Below, in pieces: positions 10,242 through 21,220 of a DNA stretch of 64,000 bases (positions within the stretch are counted from its first letter, which is position 1; each line of letters starts with the position of its first letter). A program made the translations under genes and the position numbers. The stretch is from the NCBI GenBank assembly GCA_029168955.1, contig JAPDOI010001320.1, forward strand, positions 105,001 through 169,000. Reading direction: 5' to 3'. Under the pieces are notes generated by a model that saw only the letters and a list, made by a program, of their open reading frames with translations, did not search any database and was not told where the DNA came from. The DNA comes from Aplectana chamaeleonis (lineage: Eukaryota; Nematoda; Chromadorea; Rhabditida; Cosmocercidae).

Positions 10242-10765
10242 AAAGGCGCAGCATATACGATGATGCAAATTGGCCAGTTTCGAGGTGGTCTCGCACTTCG
10301 CGAGTTGAGGGAGCAGATCTGCCACTCAAGGACTGAGTAAGGTATCTCTGTCCGGATTTCAGGTGAGATAATACGCTTTTCTGTAATCTGTCGTTAGAGA
10401 TGAATATTTCTGGTTTAAATACAGTTTTCCTAGAACAGGAAACTGTTGAAACCAGCGAGTTTTGGCAAGCCGATTCTTGCTCAATCAATGAACAACGGGT
10501 TTGGGGTGGCGACAGCAAAGACCTGCTAGCCTTTCAGCCTACCCTCGATTCGCCTCGTTTCGAGGGAAGTTCCTCATTTGTTCCGAGGGAAGTTTCGTTG
10601 TTGTACTCGGGAACATCCCCACCAATGCTTTTGTCAGTGGTGGTAAAAATGAAATCCTGACAACTCTAGTTCAGATAGCACACTAAAAATTACCAGCAAA
10701 TTATCATGTGACTTACCGTAGTCTTGTATTAATTACTCCAAAAATATGTATAGAATGTTTTTCAG

Positions 10766-10925
10766 GAACACGACCTGGAGATACGATCGGAATTTAATAG
10801 CCACACACAAAGAAGTCAGTGACAGACTAGATACGTATGCTCGATACGTCGACGAGCAGAAGGCAAAAGCATCATGGCGCGTCAAACAGTTGGCTAAAAT
10901 CTATTTTGGTCAGCAAAAACAATAG
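10766..10925 (+). CDS. Terminal exon of an unidentified host gene
   Basis: A splice acceptor (ATGTTTTTCAG, CAG at 10763-10765) is followed by a 160-base segment. After one base completing the previous codon it reads 52 codons to TAG (10923-10925). AATAAA follows at 10935-10940, ten bases after the stop, giving the layout of a nematode last exon with a very short 3' UTR. The peptide is highly charged and helix-like (for example RLDTYARYVDEQKAKASWRVK) with no signal or membrane segment; I do not recognise the family. No upstream exon could be assigned, so the rest of the gene may lie far to the left, with the repeats of 1-10.7 kb as intron, or this may be a pseudogene remnant. An in-frame ATG at 10754 offers an alternative 56-codon single-exon reading. 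Confidence 0.5.
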
Positions 10926-10934
10926 ACTGTTTGG

Positions 10935-10940
10935 AATAAA
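10935..10940 (+). promoter_or_regulatory. Polyadenylation signal AATAAA
   Basis: Canonical AATAAA ten bases after the TAG of the terminal exon. Its position supports a real transcript end there. Confidence 0.45.
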
Positions 10941-11567
10941 AACTTTTCCTAATTTTGAAAAGTACACAACAGCTCTACAGCGCACTTCATAACCGTTAAA
11001 TCACATTTGAAACAGCATTTTCATACAGAAGAAAGCTCCAATAAAATCGTAATTATGAATTCCAAACTCTGAGTTCGAAATAGTGGCGAATCACATATTC
11101 GAGATGTGATGTCTTAATTTGGTGCAAATCGTTTTCGATTGATATAGTATTTCATGACCAACTAATCACTCCGTGTAATTTGTTTTAGGTTGTGTGAAAT
11201 CATGACATCTCAGGAATTCTGAAGTACATCGGTCCTCAGATTTGTTCAGCAACATTACTGTGTTGTTGGATCACACGTTTCAAATACGGAGGATATGATA
11301 CCGGTCCAAGCTTCCTGAACGACGATCTTCATCTGCAAAGTCAAAGAAAACAGGCAACTTTGAGCACTAGCTTCCCTGAAAAAGATTCTGCAAAGACAAA
11401 AACAAAGTTGGAGACGAATCTGAAAGCAGGCCATGTCAGAGCAACAGCTCTATGCTGTTGTAAGTTTTTTTCAGGAGCTGTTTTGCTATCTGAGCTGCAG
11501 ATGTAGCTAGGAGATCGTAAGAGAAAAAACAGTTCTGCAAAATTGAGTGTCCAGCGCAGACTCGATA
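10941..11567. other. No gene seen; left flank of the LTR element
   Basis: AT-rich DNA with a small perfect stem (ACTTTTC/GAAAAGT at 10942-10963). No domain-bearing frame. The last bases (11568-11576) belong to the interrupted fold-back described separately. Confidence 0.5.
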
Positions 11568-11571
11568 TAAC

Positions 11572-11576
11572 GTCGG
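11572..11576. repeat. Target-site duplication GTCGG, left copy
   Basis: GTCGG immediately precedes the left LTR and is repeated immediately after the right LTR (22113-22117). Five bases is the usual BEL/Pao integrase spacing and fixes the outer boundaries of the element. Confidence 0.88.
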
Positions 11577-12468
11577 TGTCGCGACGTGTGCTGCACTACG
11601 CTCCGAGTCTGCTTTATCCATCCTGCAGCATCGGTTGTCACGGAGTGTGAGCAGCCGCTAGCCCGACACAACTGAACCAGAGGACTTACGCGGCGTCCCT
11701 TGCTTAAGCCTGCCACGCGGATGAATATGTAGTATTTTACATTGTCTCACATGGGATAGGCCCTACAGCCTCTGGACACGCCCACAACGATATGACGCCA
11801 TTCTGGCACACAGAACGACAGTTTCACCATCGTATACCAGATCACACTTCCCGCTATGTCAGCGGTTATGATGCAATAGTCAATAAATACAGTGTTTACG
11901 CAATACCATACTTTCATACAGAACAAGACACTCTTTGCTGGAACTTCTTTACGAAACCTGAAATAACATTAAACACACGCAGTTATACCCACTACTCCCG
12001 TGGGACGCAGACCTCGCCCAGTTAGCTACGAGGTGGGTGTGGAGCCAGCAACGACCCCCGTTCATAGCGAGGCGTGCGAGCAGACGAGTGTCAAGCACTC
12101 GCAGAGGCCAAGCCAGAGGAACGGGGTTACCTGAGATGTTTGAAGTTGTCGGCAGGAGTCGTTGTAGTTGACGCGGCTGGAGCTCTTCTTCTGCGACCTC
12201 GCACGTCCACTCGACCATCAGGCGTTGACAGGAGTTGGAGTTGCAGGCAGGTCGCCACTGCATTGGAGAACCATCGGGCAGGAGAAGTCGAGAGCAGCCG
12301 CCGCACGTCGTCGTCGTCGCACACCAGAATGAGGATGCCCGGCGCAATCGATAGGCGGGGCGCCGAGTTGTTTACGATTATCGGCATACGGTAGAAGTCG
12401 TGGCGGGACCAGGCGCGGAGAGGCCAGGCGCGGCCTTTAAGGAATTAAGTCGTACGGAAGTCACGACA
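11577..12468 (-). repeat. 3' LTR (left on plus strand)
   Basis: 892 bp, repeated at 21221-22112. The ends form an 8-of-9 inverted repeat (TGTCGCGAC with GTCACGACA). A GTC trinucleotide run lies near 12305-12318. On the sense (minus) strand a TATAAC-like word near 11988-11983 could be a core promoter element; I see no AATAAA on that strand. Open frames in both LTRs (up to 132 codons) are identical copies with no domains and are not genes. Confidence 0.95.
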
Positions 12469-14670
12469 CTGGGGGCCACGCGAAGATGACGTCTGGCATA
12501 CGCGTTGGTGCCGAAGCTAGCTCCCTCACTTAGTACACCACATGTCCTACCTACCCTACGGGGAGCTACGGGGCCCTACTGATAATCGACTTGAACCGCT
12601 TGGCTTGTCCATGGGGAGGTGCAGGCAAAGGTCTGCTGGTCGCTCTAGCGACGGCGGGTCTATATCTCCTCTACAAGTACCTACTTCAATGTGCGGGAGA
12701 TAACGCACCTACAGAACAACAAATACATATACATACAAAATATAAATATACATATATACATGAACGCAGTTGAGTTTCTTCTGAGGACGGAGTTGACACG
12801 GGTTGACGTTGACGAGATAGTGGACGAGGCGGCAGACGAGATAACGGCGACGAGTTAGATGGCATCACGGCTTGACGGAACGGCACGATTGTTTGGCTTG
12901 ACGAGTGAGGCATACATGCAGCTTGATTGTACATTGGTGGAGTCGACATTGCCCATAGATTGCCCATAAACAGATCGAGACACACCACAGCATTGTTGCC
13001 CATCACCAGATCAAGTCACAACGCGGCGATGCCTGTAAATACACGAAAACACGCGGGGGGTTTACTCGAGTGTGTTTTTACACCCAATTTTCACGCGGTC
13101 AAATTTGAGTGAGCCTTCTCCCTCACTGTGTGTTGCAAGAGAACCCAGGGTCCCTGGAGGCACAAACTGAGAAGATAACCCGGGGCCTGTAAAAAGATGT
13201 TCTACGACCACCCAACCGCCCCCGGCGGTGATTGACCCGGATACCAGACAGTAGCCTGGTAAGGTTATCAACATTGCGGCCGTCACGATGGATCCTGGCT
13301 GCCACGTCCATGATCTGCTCTTCGTCATCGGATGATCGTGGACCAAGTGGCTCTTCGTCTGAGAGAGGCTCTTGCTCACCAAAGAATCTGTAATTAGATC
13401 CAGGTGAGTAACGGAAACGGGGAGGACTCTAAGCCTCACCCCACAACGCGGTTAACATACTATTCAAAACGATTAACTATTCTACGCGTATATGAAACGC
13501 GGATAAACGATTTCAACTTACTGTCCCATCGAAATTTTCCATCTGTCTTGTTCTGCACTCCATGACAGGATCAGGGAACCTTTGCACCTTAAATAGGCAG
13601 TAATGACCTAGCCTGGGGGCAAGCGAGGAAAAAAGAACGAATGGGCTAGCATAAAATGCGTTTAGAGTAAGTTGAATTTGAATTTTGCAACGCGGTTTTG
13701 GTTTTGTTGAAAAAACGGTTGAAATTGCTATATTTACGATAGCGAATAAACGAAAACACGTTATAAGTACACGAACGCGGTAGTAGATCAAAACATTCCC
13801 AAATGGGGAAAGTCAAAGAAGGCACATACTAATGTGCGAAGCTAAACTATTGATTACTAACTATTGATTGAAAACTAGGAAGGTGTGTATACTAATAGTG
13901 GAAGGACTAAGAATTTTACTAAATACTATTAATCTAAAAAGAAAGTGAGATTTTTGAGTGTTGTCCCAACTTCTCAAAGCTACTGGAACGCGATGAGGCA
14001 ATGAGACAACACAATACAAAGTAAAGGGTACTGGCCAGGTTGCGTGGTGTTTGTAGCACGCGGTATGAGCAGTGGACAAATATTTGTGAAGAGACTATAA
14101 CAAAAGGGGAAACTATAGTATGAAGCGTACGTGGGGTTTTATTGGGCTCTAAGAGCAGCAGGATGGTACAGACTAACTCAGTGGGACCACACGTACGAGG
14201 AAGAGGTGGAGGGATCGTATGAAAATGGTGGTCCACTGCTCTGATGAATGACCGCTGCGAACGGGGTTAAAAGACGACAAATATGAAAAAATCATACGAG
14301 AACAACTCTAGCGCTGCGTATTAACGCCGCGCTGTCATCAAATAACCTCATAACAAACAATTAGGGTACCTGACCAGTTATGACATTGCGATGTTGGTGC
14401 TGAGGAATAATGAAGTCATAACGACGTGACGAGCCAAATATGAGATGAGACGCGGCCGAGTGTAGACGCGATGAGTCATCACTGGCTGCTTGAAATTGGC
14501 TGCGTACGTCGCTCGTTTGAATTGTGCGGCAGACACGCTGCGCGTCGAGACGCGTCGCGTATTGCCGCTGGAGCACATTTACTGACGATGTTAGTGTCAG
14601 AACGGGGAAATCGTCATAGTCGATGCCTAAACGATAGTAAAACGACAAAATAAGAGTATTACAAGCACAA
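12469..14670 (-). other. BEL/Pao 3' region without envelope gene
   Basis: About 2.2 kb between the integrase stop and the 3' LTR. Minus-strand frames of 60-148 codons occur, but none shows a signal peptide, transmembrane anchor or other envelope trait. An AT-rich microsatellite-like run (TACATATACATA words) sits near 12722-12762. The bases just inside the LTR (12469-12490) are not purine-rich on the sense strand, so no normal polypurine tract is visible; the nearest candidate (GTGAGGGAG on the minus strand) is about 53 bp away at 12521-12532. Confidence 0.6.
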
Positions 14671-15469
14671 TTAGTGATAAGTAATAAACTTATGTGCAGT
14701 TTTAGCTGCACGTCTCGGCTGAACACGCGGATTGACTGCTGGAGGTGTTGTGGCAGTCGAATTTTCCGGTGTTGGTAGATTCCTGATGACATCTGCGAAG
14801 GCTGCACGAACTTCCAGCGGGTAGAGATGAGATAATGACCTAGCTAAAGTCTTACCGTTGGCCATACGGACATCGGCTGTGCGAGCACAATTGTCCTTGC
14901 CGTAGTGAATTTTAACGATAACACCATAGGGCCATTGGCCACGGGATAACTTCTCGTCATAGACGAGCACTACATCACCTACCTCTGGAGTACTTTTCGA
15001 GTACTTCGCTTGTCGAATTCGAACCTGATGTCTGTCCCGTAACGCGGCGAGGTAGTCGGAGTGCCACAGTTCCCAAAATGCATTGAGAACGCGGATTGTT
15101 TCCTTGTACCATCTCGTTAAGCGATGAGACGCGTCGTCCAAATCGTCCAACGTTGGCTCAAACGGCGGTAGTTGAATCTCCACTTCTGGAGAAATGAAGT
15201 CTACCGGCCGGAGTACGTGGGCGAACGGAGTACCTTGCCTGAAAGGGGTTATAGGACGCGAATTTATGATCGCTTCGATCTCTGAAATCGCTGTTTCAAG
15301 ATGGCTAAGCGGCAGAATCGCGCGGCCTACAGATTTTTTGAAGGCATTTTTAAATAGCGCGACCATACGCTCATAAAAACCACCTTTCCACGGGGACAGA
15401 GGAGTGATGAACTTCCAGGTTATTCGATGATCAACGCAGAAATCCCAAATCGGTTGCCAGTTCTTTTTT
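14671..15469 (-). pseudogene. BEL/Pao integrase C-terminal part and DUF5641-like tail
   Basis: This frame holds the end of the integrase core, including the WKGGFYERMV block whose Glu (codon about 15372-15370) is the third member of the DDE triad. A C-terminal domain follows with DVVLVYDEKLSRGQWPYG, the DUF5641-type tail usual in BEL/Pao proteins. It would bind the element's cDNA ends and join them to the target. It is separated from the upstream integrase part by a one-base frame change within or near an A6 run (15464-15469 on the minus strand), so it has no start of its own. The meaningful reading begins at that run; an open frame extends a little further upstream in the wrong phase. Stop at 14671. 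Confidence 0.85.
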
Positions 15470-18235
15470 GGCGTAGATAACCTTCGTGATTGCGTCTTCT
15501 CCAGCATGAAACGTCGTGGAGTTATCGCTGTAAACAATCTTCGGAGTACCACGTCGAGCTAGAAAGCGTCGGAAAGCTAAAATAAACTCTTGAGCGGTAT
15601 TATCAAGTACAAGTTCCAGGTGCACAGCACGTGTAGACATACAAGTGAAAAGACATACCCACACCTTCCTCGTCTGCTGCAGAGGTTCTCTGCAGGCAAG
15701 CGGACCAAGATAGTCAACGCCGACGTTTTGGAAGGGTTTGGAACGCGTAACGCGTTCTCGCGGTAGAGGAGGCATCTCCGGATACCGGTAGGCATGTCCA
15801 TTGTATCTCTTGCAGGTAACACACGTTTGCAAGACTTTAGGAACAGTAGTACGTGAGGATGGAAGGAAGAAATGCTTACGCAAATTTACCATGGTACTGT
15901 GAGCACCTGAGTGGCGCGATTTCACGTGGTAATACATGATCACGAGGTGCGTAAGTTGATGAGATGGTACCAACAGCATGGGAGCGGTCTCGAACGGTCC
16001 GACACGAGCGGGACACCGAATAACGCCGTCGATTGCTCGACTGGCATTGAAACGGTGAAGATATAGCCGCTCCAACTGAGGTTCACTCTCGCGATAATGT
16101 GCGAGAACGAGCATTTTCTCAGCGGTGTGGACGTCCGAAACCTCAACTTGCCCATACGGGGTAATAGAAGCGACAAGCGGCAATTTTCGAACCAATTTTA
16201 TGCGCAAATTGAGCGAAACGCGGTCGAAAATTCTGCGCCTGATAAAACGAAGTATAAAGATGGTAATATACACAAGCTTCATATACCGGTTGGTAACCAA
16301 AAATGGCAAAACTGATCGGAACTTACCCTCCGCAATGACATTCACCTCAGAATACTCCTTTTGAACATCTTCACCAGTAGTAGGTGGGATAGTGAAGTCC
16401 AAATCGTCGTCCGGCCATTCCTCTAACGGGGTAAGCAGAAAGGGAGGACCAGTCCACCAGATGTGATTTTGGGCATCGTTTGACGCGAGACCGCGGGTAG
16501 CGCAGTCTGCGGGATTGTTGTTGGATGCCACATAGTGGAATTTCACAGTGATGGTCCGGCTCTCAAATTCCGCAACGGCGTCCCGTATAGACTTGACCCT
16601 GTTTCCAACGAAGGTCTTGAATGGCTTGGTAGAGTGGATCCAGTGCAGGACGATCTGAGAGTCTGAGAAAAAATGGATAACGCTGATAGGCAGCTCGGGA
16701 TGTTTTACCAAATACTTGGTCAAATTGACGCTGATAAGAGCTGCGAGAAGCTCTGCTCGTGGAATGGTCATCGGCTTGATGTCGCTGAGCCGCGATTTTG
16801 CCATAACCAGACGGGATGTTGTTGAATCCGATGAACGGCAGACTAAATAGGCGCAACAGGCATAGAGACGCCGGGAAGCGTCTCCAAACACGCAGAGCTC
16901 TAAAGAACGCGGTAAATTAGACGGAGGTAAAACTAACCGTGGTATAGGTGGAGCTGGATGACGAAGATCTTCCAAAAGGTTCATCCAACGCTGGAGATCA
17001 GCTTGATCCAACGGGGTGTCCCATCCCAGCTGTTTAATCCACAGATCTTGTAGAAACACCTTGAACGGCGCTAAAAAGGGGGTAAGCAACCCAAGAGGGT
17101 CATAAGTAGAGGCAAGCGCACGCAAAGCGGTGCGTTTGCTGCTTACCTTTATATCCGCAGTTCGTATCTGTACACGCAAGGAGTCTCTTGTGGTTAGCCA
17201 CGGTATACCTAGTAAACTTACCTGCGCGGAGTTAGTTGCCCGGTCTTGAGTGGGTATTGAAGAGTTGACAGCTTCTGAGTTGCACACGAACTCCCGAAGG
17301 TTCATGTGCATGCTGTCGAAAACGTCCTTGGCAAGCTGATATTTTTGCTTGGCTTCTTCTTGTGACGCAGCTCCGAGGATGACATTGTCGACGTAGGTGT
17401 TCTTCTCGATTTCATCATTCAACGGGGTCGCGGAAAGTCGTAGGTAGAATTGAATGGACGCAGCAAGTAGGAACGGCGATGCGTTGACACCAAACGGAAT
17501 GCGAGTAAAACGCAGAAAACGTAAGTTGTGAGGTGATGGAGGTTTTGAAGGGTCCTTTAACCATAGAAACCTTGTCGCGTCCCGTTGCGAAAGCTGAAGA
17601 TGGATCTGATGAAAAGCTTTCTCCACGTCCGCGATCAGCAGATAACGGTGTAGTCGAGCACGCAGCAAAATTCCCGTCAATTCCGGAAGGAGTGTTGGTC
17701 CTTGATGCAAGCAGTCGTTAAGACTGTGCGTACCGGTGCGTTTCGATGAAGCATCGAAAACAACGCGGAGCTTCGTAGTCGACGAGGATTCCTTGTACAC
17801 CGCCTGGTGCGGGATGTAGTAGACGCGGGAATTGTCGAAGACGTTTTCTTGGACTTCCTCAACGATTCCGGCGGTGATATGATCCTCAATCGTCTGCGCA
17901 TATCGGCTCCAAGCTTCGGGCTTCTTGCTGAGGCTCTGAAATTGCGCCAAAAGGCGACTATATGCTACCTGTTTGTTATCCGCCAGATCTGGAAACCGTG
18001 TTTTCCACGGGAATTGAACATACAAAACATTATTATCAAAATAAGTACTATAAAAATTTTGAAGGATTTCTTTGTCCAACTTACAATCCGCTTTGGGGTC
18101 GTGATCGTCGAAAATTCCTATTGAGTCGAGCGACCAAAGGCGCTGGACTGCTGCGTCGTCGTCAAGATCGGGGTCTCGGACGGGGTGGATAACGGGGGCT
18201 TCCAGACTTGCTGGAGGCGCTGCCGAAAATCCTGG
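15431..18235 (-). pseudogene. BEL/Pao pol: RT, RNase H, integrase N-terminal part
   Basis: Frame open from just after a TAG (18238-18236) to TGA at 15431. Counting from the TTG at 18079: an LWSLDSIGI linker lies upstream; RT has LRVVFDASS (104-112), LIADVEKAFHQI with catalytic Asp 151, and YVDN (229-232) where YVDD is usual; RNase H has Asp 400 (FGDAS), Glu 443 (PRAELL), Asp 473 (SDSQIV) and Asp 525; integrase has an H/C zinc region ending CVTC (753-756), Asp 789 (GVDYLG) and Asp 852 (YSDN). The reading then leaves phase at the A6 run. Relative to gag-protease it lies in the -1 frame with about 118 bases of overlap. It has no convincing ATG and would be expressed only as part of a gag-pol fusion. 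Confidence 0.92.
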
Positions 18236-20397
18236 CTACCTGAAACAACTGTACCGAAACGCGAGTGACTCAAAACCATACCTGAGGGCAGGCAAATGGG
18301 AGTCTCGGCTGAGACGATGTCCCGGAAGTGGTCGATACCGATGAGGATATCCGGTAGTACAGGTTCCGATCCACACGATGGTAGTCCGAGTTCGTGACGG
18401 TGGATAAATTCCACGTCATTGTCGCTGAGGCACGGTGGATGTTGTGCAAACGTGAGAACGTCCTTGGTGGTGAGTTCGACGCTGAAATACCTGTCAAGCA
18501 AGTCGACCAAACTTACCTGGACGATACCAGAAACTTCAGTTGTTTGACAACCACCAAAACCGACGAAAGTACGCGGTTTGCTATCAGTCGACTGCAATCC
18601 CAAACGCTTTGCTGTGCCAGAGCAGATAAAACTTTTCTGCGCGCCGGAATCAAGGAGCAAGATTACATCCTCGAGTCGTTCGGTAACGCAGTTCATAGCT
18701 CTGGCTGTGACGAGCATAAGCGAAGGGTGGGATTTACGCGGTACAACTGTAGATGATCCAATATTGCTGATAGTACTGTAGAGCATCTGAAGCTGTTCAG
18801 CTTCCTCGTCCGACGGAAGCACATGGTACTGTGCTGGATATGGTGAATTGCGGCGCAAATTTGGAGAATTTGAGCGCTCCCTGACGGGAGAATGAATCGA
18901 AACGCGACTGGGAGATTGCGGGCGAGTACCGTACGGACGGTTAGACTGATACGACCTACCAGACTGATACCAATCTCGCGATGGGGAGCGAGATGGACTG
19001 CTCCTTGACCTTTCACGTGTCCTGTCGTCTCGTCGAACGGGACTTCTTGACGAATATCGATCGCTTGGAGAACGGTGACGTTGGCGGTCTCGGCTTCGAC
19101 GGTCGCTGTGCTCATAGCGCTCACTGGAAGAAACGCGACGGTCACGAGGACCTTGCGTGTTATGACGGCAAAGGAGAACGTGGTGATCTCCTCCACATGC
19201 ACGGCACGCAGAAGAATTGCAGTCACGCGAACGGTGACTGCCACTGAGGCACTTCCAACAGAGATCGCGAAGTTGAACGATGTTGCGGCGAACCGATACT
19301 GGAACATCTAAATAGCATTGCATAGAACGATGGTTAGGTGACTTACAAAAACAACACTCCACTGGACTGTTACGTCCCGTGGGCGACTTAGAACGCGATG
19401 TTGAGCGTTGCGGGTGCTGGATATTCACAGAAATACTGTCCGAAAGGGCTACGGAGTCGTCGTATTTCTCCTTGGATGCGATGATGCGGTCCAGTTTCTG
19501 CATCACCTGGTCCATGTCGAAATCTGCGTCGGACTGGAACTCCAAGTCGTGAAGCTTCTGCCGGATCTCCGCAGGGAACTTGTTCTTGACGGCATCAAGA
19601 ACGGGTAGAACGTTCCGAAAGTTTTCGTACTTGTTGAGTCCCTGCAAAATACCTTTAACGCGGAACCAAGTTTTACGCAGATCAGTGCCCACGTTGGACG
19701 CGGGTGGGATCTGCTGCAACTGCTGGTGCAATGTAACACGCGTTTTGTGCGGACGATCGTATCGAGCCTTGAAGGCCTTGACCAAAGCATAGTAGTCGCA
19801 CTCGTCCGGGTCCAAATCCTGGAGAACCACTTGAGCTTCACCTTTCAACAGATTCTGCAAATATAAAAATTTGTGTGCGGGCGCAATAGCAGAGTTGTTA
19901 TGAACCGCAATTTCGAACGCGCACCAAAACCGACGAAACTGGGTTATATCGCCACTGAACGGCTCGAGCGTGAGCTTGGCGAGCTGCAACGGTGAATATG
20001 GTTGTTGCTGAGGGGGCGTGGCACACCCTCCCATACCACCTAGGAAACCAGTGGGATATGAAAACGCGGTGTTTGGTGGCTGCGAAAACGCAGAAATCGC
20101 GGGCTGCTGATTGACGCTGGGCGTTACGGCGACGTGCTCATTTGACTCCTCTCGAACCGTGGTATTGAGCGTCACGTCGGTCATCGCTGTCTGACGACAG
20201 CTCTCGATCAGCATATTGGTAGTATTTAGGTTCTCATTGAGGGTAGTCATGAGGGACTGAGCCTCGAGCAGTACGTCATCAACGCGGGACTCGTGCACGA
20301 AGTTGGCATATGCCTCCCCATCCTCGGAAGGATTCGAGGATTCTCCGACGTAGCTGAGCAGAAGTTGGCGTCTTTTCCTGAACATGACGCAGGGCAA
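18118..20397 (-). pseudogene. BEL/Pao gag and aspartic protease
   Basis: A 759-codon open reading with a DUF1759-like gag core (about residues 138-320, LAKLTLEPFSGD), then three zinc knuckles: CX2CX4HX4C at 348-361 and 380-393, and CX2CX4HX3C at 398-410. A strongly Arg/Ser-rich linker of about 100 residues follows (418-518), then a retropepsin-like protease with the active-site triplet DSG (583-585) in LLLDSGAQKSF. Gag packages element RNA and the protease processes the polyprotein. The true N-terminus lies in another frame upstream (ATG at 20575), so the first residues read here are out-of-frame sequence. The protein ends at TAG 18118, beyond the point where pol is already open in the -1 frame. 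Confidence 0.92.
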
Positions 20398-20575
20398 CGC
20401 GGATGGCAGCCAAATGCGACTCGATCGCTCGTTTGCGATCTTCCAGACATCTTCGCTTGTCCTCCACGCGAGTGTCGAACGGCTGCAAGAGATGAGTGGG
20501 GATCGTACCTTTGGCCACTTCCAACGCGATTATTGCCCTGGTCAGATCAGTCTTCAGAATACCAATCGATGTCAT
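20279..20575 (-). pseudogene. BEL/Pao gag N-terminal segment in a separate frame
   Basis: It begins at an ATG (20575-20573) with a helical, Leu/Arg-rich peptide (MTSIGILKTDLTRAI...) like the start of Pao-type gag. The frame is left somewhere in the overlap with the 759-codon frame (20397-20279), and a short A4 run at 20373-20376 (minus strand) is a possible site. The remaining residues of this 98-codon frame look out of phase. It is most likely the real gag start, broken from the rest by a one-base shift. Confidence 0.7.
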
Positions 20576-21202
20576 GATGGCTGAACGTTTGCAGGTGGTA
20601 GACTGCGATTTCCAAGTCTGTAAAGAGTAAAGAGTGAGTGTTATGCTGTGTCGCAGGGTAGCCGCGGCCGCAGGCTCCCTACGACGGGTACGCGTAAATT
20701 AAACGACGCTCGCCTTGCAAAAAACTGCGACATAAACAGGAGTGGATGATATATCTACCCAGAAAATGTGAACCGTGAGCAAGCAACTGTGACATAGCAG
20801 TATGTGGGTGTTAGGAACGGAGACCATGAAGAATAATTGTGAGACAAACTAATTGGACGGTAGGGTTACTAGGGGTCATAGTGTTGCGGAAGACCTGACG
20901 CGGGCCTCCTCACAGCTTTCGGCTGCACCCGCTCCCTTGGCGCGCCCATGGCCATACGCACCCCTCCTTGTCCCCTGCCGGTCCGTGCCACCCGAAGCGG
21001 CCGAGGGGGAGGAGCGCGACCACAGAGAGGGGGTGGGCTCTGTCCCAAACGCCAGGTCCCCTTGTAACGCTCTGACACCAGGACTTACCTAGCACTACCT
21101 AGCGCTGCATAGCCGTTACGCAATTACCTAGACCTATGCCGGGATAAGGGGGACGCACGCGGATTCGATCACGCCAGCCGAACGCAGGTTTCCCACGCTC
21201 GA
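20576..21202 (-). other. BEL/Pao untranslated leader
   Basis: About 630 bp between the primer-binding site and the gag start, GC-rich from 20870 to 21180. Small frames on both strands overlap and carry no domain. This region would be expected to hold packaging signals; none can be pointed out from sequence. Confidence 0.6.
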
Positions 21203-21220
21203 CTGCGGCCGGATGCACCA
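21203..21220 (-). promoter_or_regulatory. Primer-binding site, tRNA-Gly-like
   Basis: The minus strand directly inside the 5' LTR reads TGGTGCATCCGGCC. TGG complements the CCA end of a tRNA. The first nine bases, and with one extra C the next four, match the 3' end of nematode tRNA-Gly (GCC) as I remember it. Its position on the right confirms that the element reads leftwards. Confidence 0.7.

Noticed and set aside
10400..10660. 86-codon plus-strand frame as an upstream exon of the 10766 exon
   Set aside because: No convincing donor joins it and the peptide has no recognisable feature; kept out of the annotation.
11792..12394. Frames of 77, 132, 106 and 86 codons in the LTR, repeated at 21436-22038
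   Set aside because: They overlap on both strands, are duplicated only because the LTR is duplicated, and show no domain.
12469..14807. Possible envelope gene after integrase
   Set aside because: Frames up to 148 codons lack signal peptide, transmembrane segment or glycoprotein features; most BEL/Pao elements have no env.
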